A DNA stretch of 64,000 nt, from positions 1-64,000 of the forward strand of contig DDCH01000008.1 in NCBI GenBank assembly GCA_002335055.1, in the 5' to 3' direction. This document shows, one piece after another, positions 63,793-64,000 of this stretch (the stretch's first letter is position 1; each line of letters starts with the position of its first letter). The position numbers and the translations under genes were made by a program. Origin of the DNA: Sulfurimonas sp. UBA2011 (GTDB lineage Bacteria > Campylobacterota > Campylobacteria > Campylobacterales > Sulfurimonadaceae). Below the pieces are notes generated by a model. The model saw only the letters and a list, made by a program, of their open reading frames with translations, was not told the origin of the DNA and searched no databases.

Positions 63793-64000
63793 TTATAGTC
63801 GTACTGGTATATTTTGTTCATGGAGGTAATGTTTTAAGTCCATGATATCTATCTCTTTATAGTGAAAAATAGAAGCGGCAAGTGCCGCGTCAGCTCCTGC
63901 TTCAAAAGCATCTTTTATATGTTCCATTGTTCCTGCTCCACCACTTGCAATTACGGGTACATTTACAGCTTTACTTATCTGCTGCGTTATGTTGAGTTCA
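63793..64000 (-). CDS. hisF: Imidazole glycerol phosphate synthase subunit HisF, 3' end
   Basis: The last ~69 residues of HisF: VPVIASGGAGTMEHIKDAF, GADAALAASIFHYKEIDI, and the terminal LHEQNIPVRL. The PVIASGGAG strand-loop is the second phosphate-binding site of the (beta-alpha)8 barrel. The rest lies past the window's right edge. HisF with HisH makes the imidazole ring of histidine from PRFAR. Confidence 0.92.
   Translation of the reverse strand, partial: ELNITQQISKAVNVPVIASGGAGTMEHIKDAFEAGADAALAASIFHYKEIDIMDLKHYLHEQNIPVRL

Noticed and set aside
1..64000. CRISPR array, prophage, integron, transposon or defence island
   Set aside because: No regularly spaced direct repeats, no transposase, integrase, Cas or restriction proteins were seen. 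The decayed loci are ordinary genes.

Overview
The window looks like a chromosomal segment from a sulfur-oxidiser-like member of the Campylobacterota (formerly Epsilonproteobacteria), closest in gene content to Sulfurimonas/Sulfuricurvum. This is inferred from AT-rich DNA, TTCAC-core DnaA boxes on both sides of dnaA, TATAAT promoters with a preceding TTTTATGC, ThyX in place of ThyA, a two-gene fumarate reductase/succinate dehydrogenase, PurT and several lineage-typical small proteins. No ribosomal RNA, integrase, transposase or CRISPR array is visible. One tRNA (Ser, anticodon GGA) is present.

Layout. 1-4.1 kb: cobalamin genes (cobC-like aminotransferase, cobQ with an in-frame amber codon, a cbiB reduced to its two ends, intact cobT). 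4.3-7.9 kb: PutA proline catabolism. 8-11 kb: small genes and several decayed genes around an AI-2E-type permease. 11.2-18.9 kb: SUV3-like helicase, rhodanese/DUF309 pair, MFS transporter, B12-binding radical SAM protein, methyltransferase. 19-27.3 kb: tRNA-Ser, DUF1538 membrane protein with a PII-like tail, then a long minus-strand run (purT, 2-hydroxyacid dehydrogenase, YqaA-like, fumarate reductase A and B, yajQ, HTH protein). 27.3-33 kb: flagellar hook remnant, dnaG, small proteins, an ArsR-controlled metal permease, rpsU. 33-43.9 kb: DUF481 protein, dgt, yjdM, thyX, broken phospholipase A, pcm, nitrilase, nrdB, CZB protein, YheT-like hydrolase, typA. 44-52 kb: cca, a degenerate GGDEF-EAL protein, gyrB, dnaN, dnaA. 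52-64 kb: broken yedE, rhodanese, ArsR regulator, ruvC, ppnP, trxC, nrdA, purB, pseudouridine synthase, rlmN, a nucleoside phosphorylase-like protein and the 3' end of hisF.

The replication origin is the clearest regulatory structure. DnaA boxes lie upstream of dnaA (including a perfect inverted pair) and in the dnaA-dnaN gap. In that gap they are followed in order by a C-rich patch, a CTACTACTACTT trinucleotide run and an AT-rich stretch, the layout of a basal unwinding element. DNA-metabolism genes cluster around it (dnaA, dnaN, gyrB, ruvC, nrdA, nrdB, thyX, dgt, dnaG).

The most striking property of the window is gene decay. About fifteen loci are truncated, internally deleted, frameshifted, or altered at a start or internal codon: nitrobindin-like, cobQ, cbiB, a flagellar hook fragment, phospholipase A, yedE, an outer-membrane barrel, a YheT-type hydrolase with an AUA start and several unidentified genes. 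The essential genes between them are intact. This argues against random sequencing error and suggests relaxed selection or early genome reduction. I found no convincing new defence system or mobile element. The best second-look items are the decay pattern, the origin architecture, a candidate small RNA with C/U-rich loops at 16.6-16.7 kb, and an unexplained structured intergenic region at 61.4-61.7 kb.
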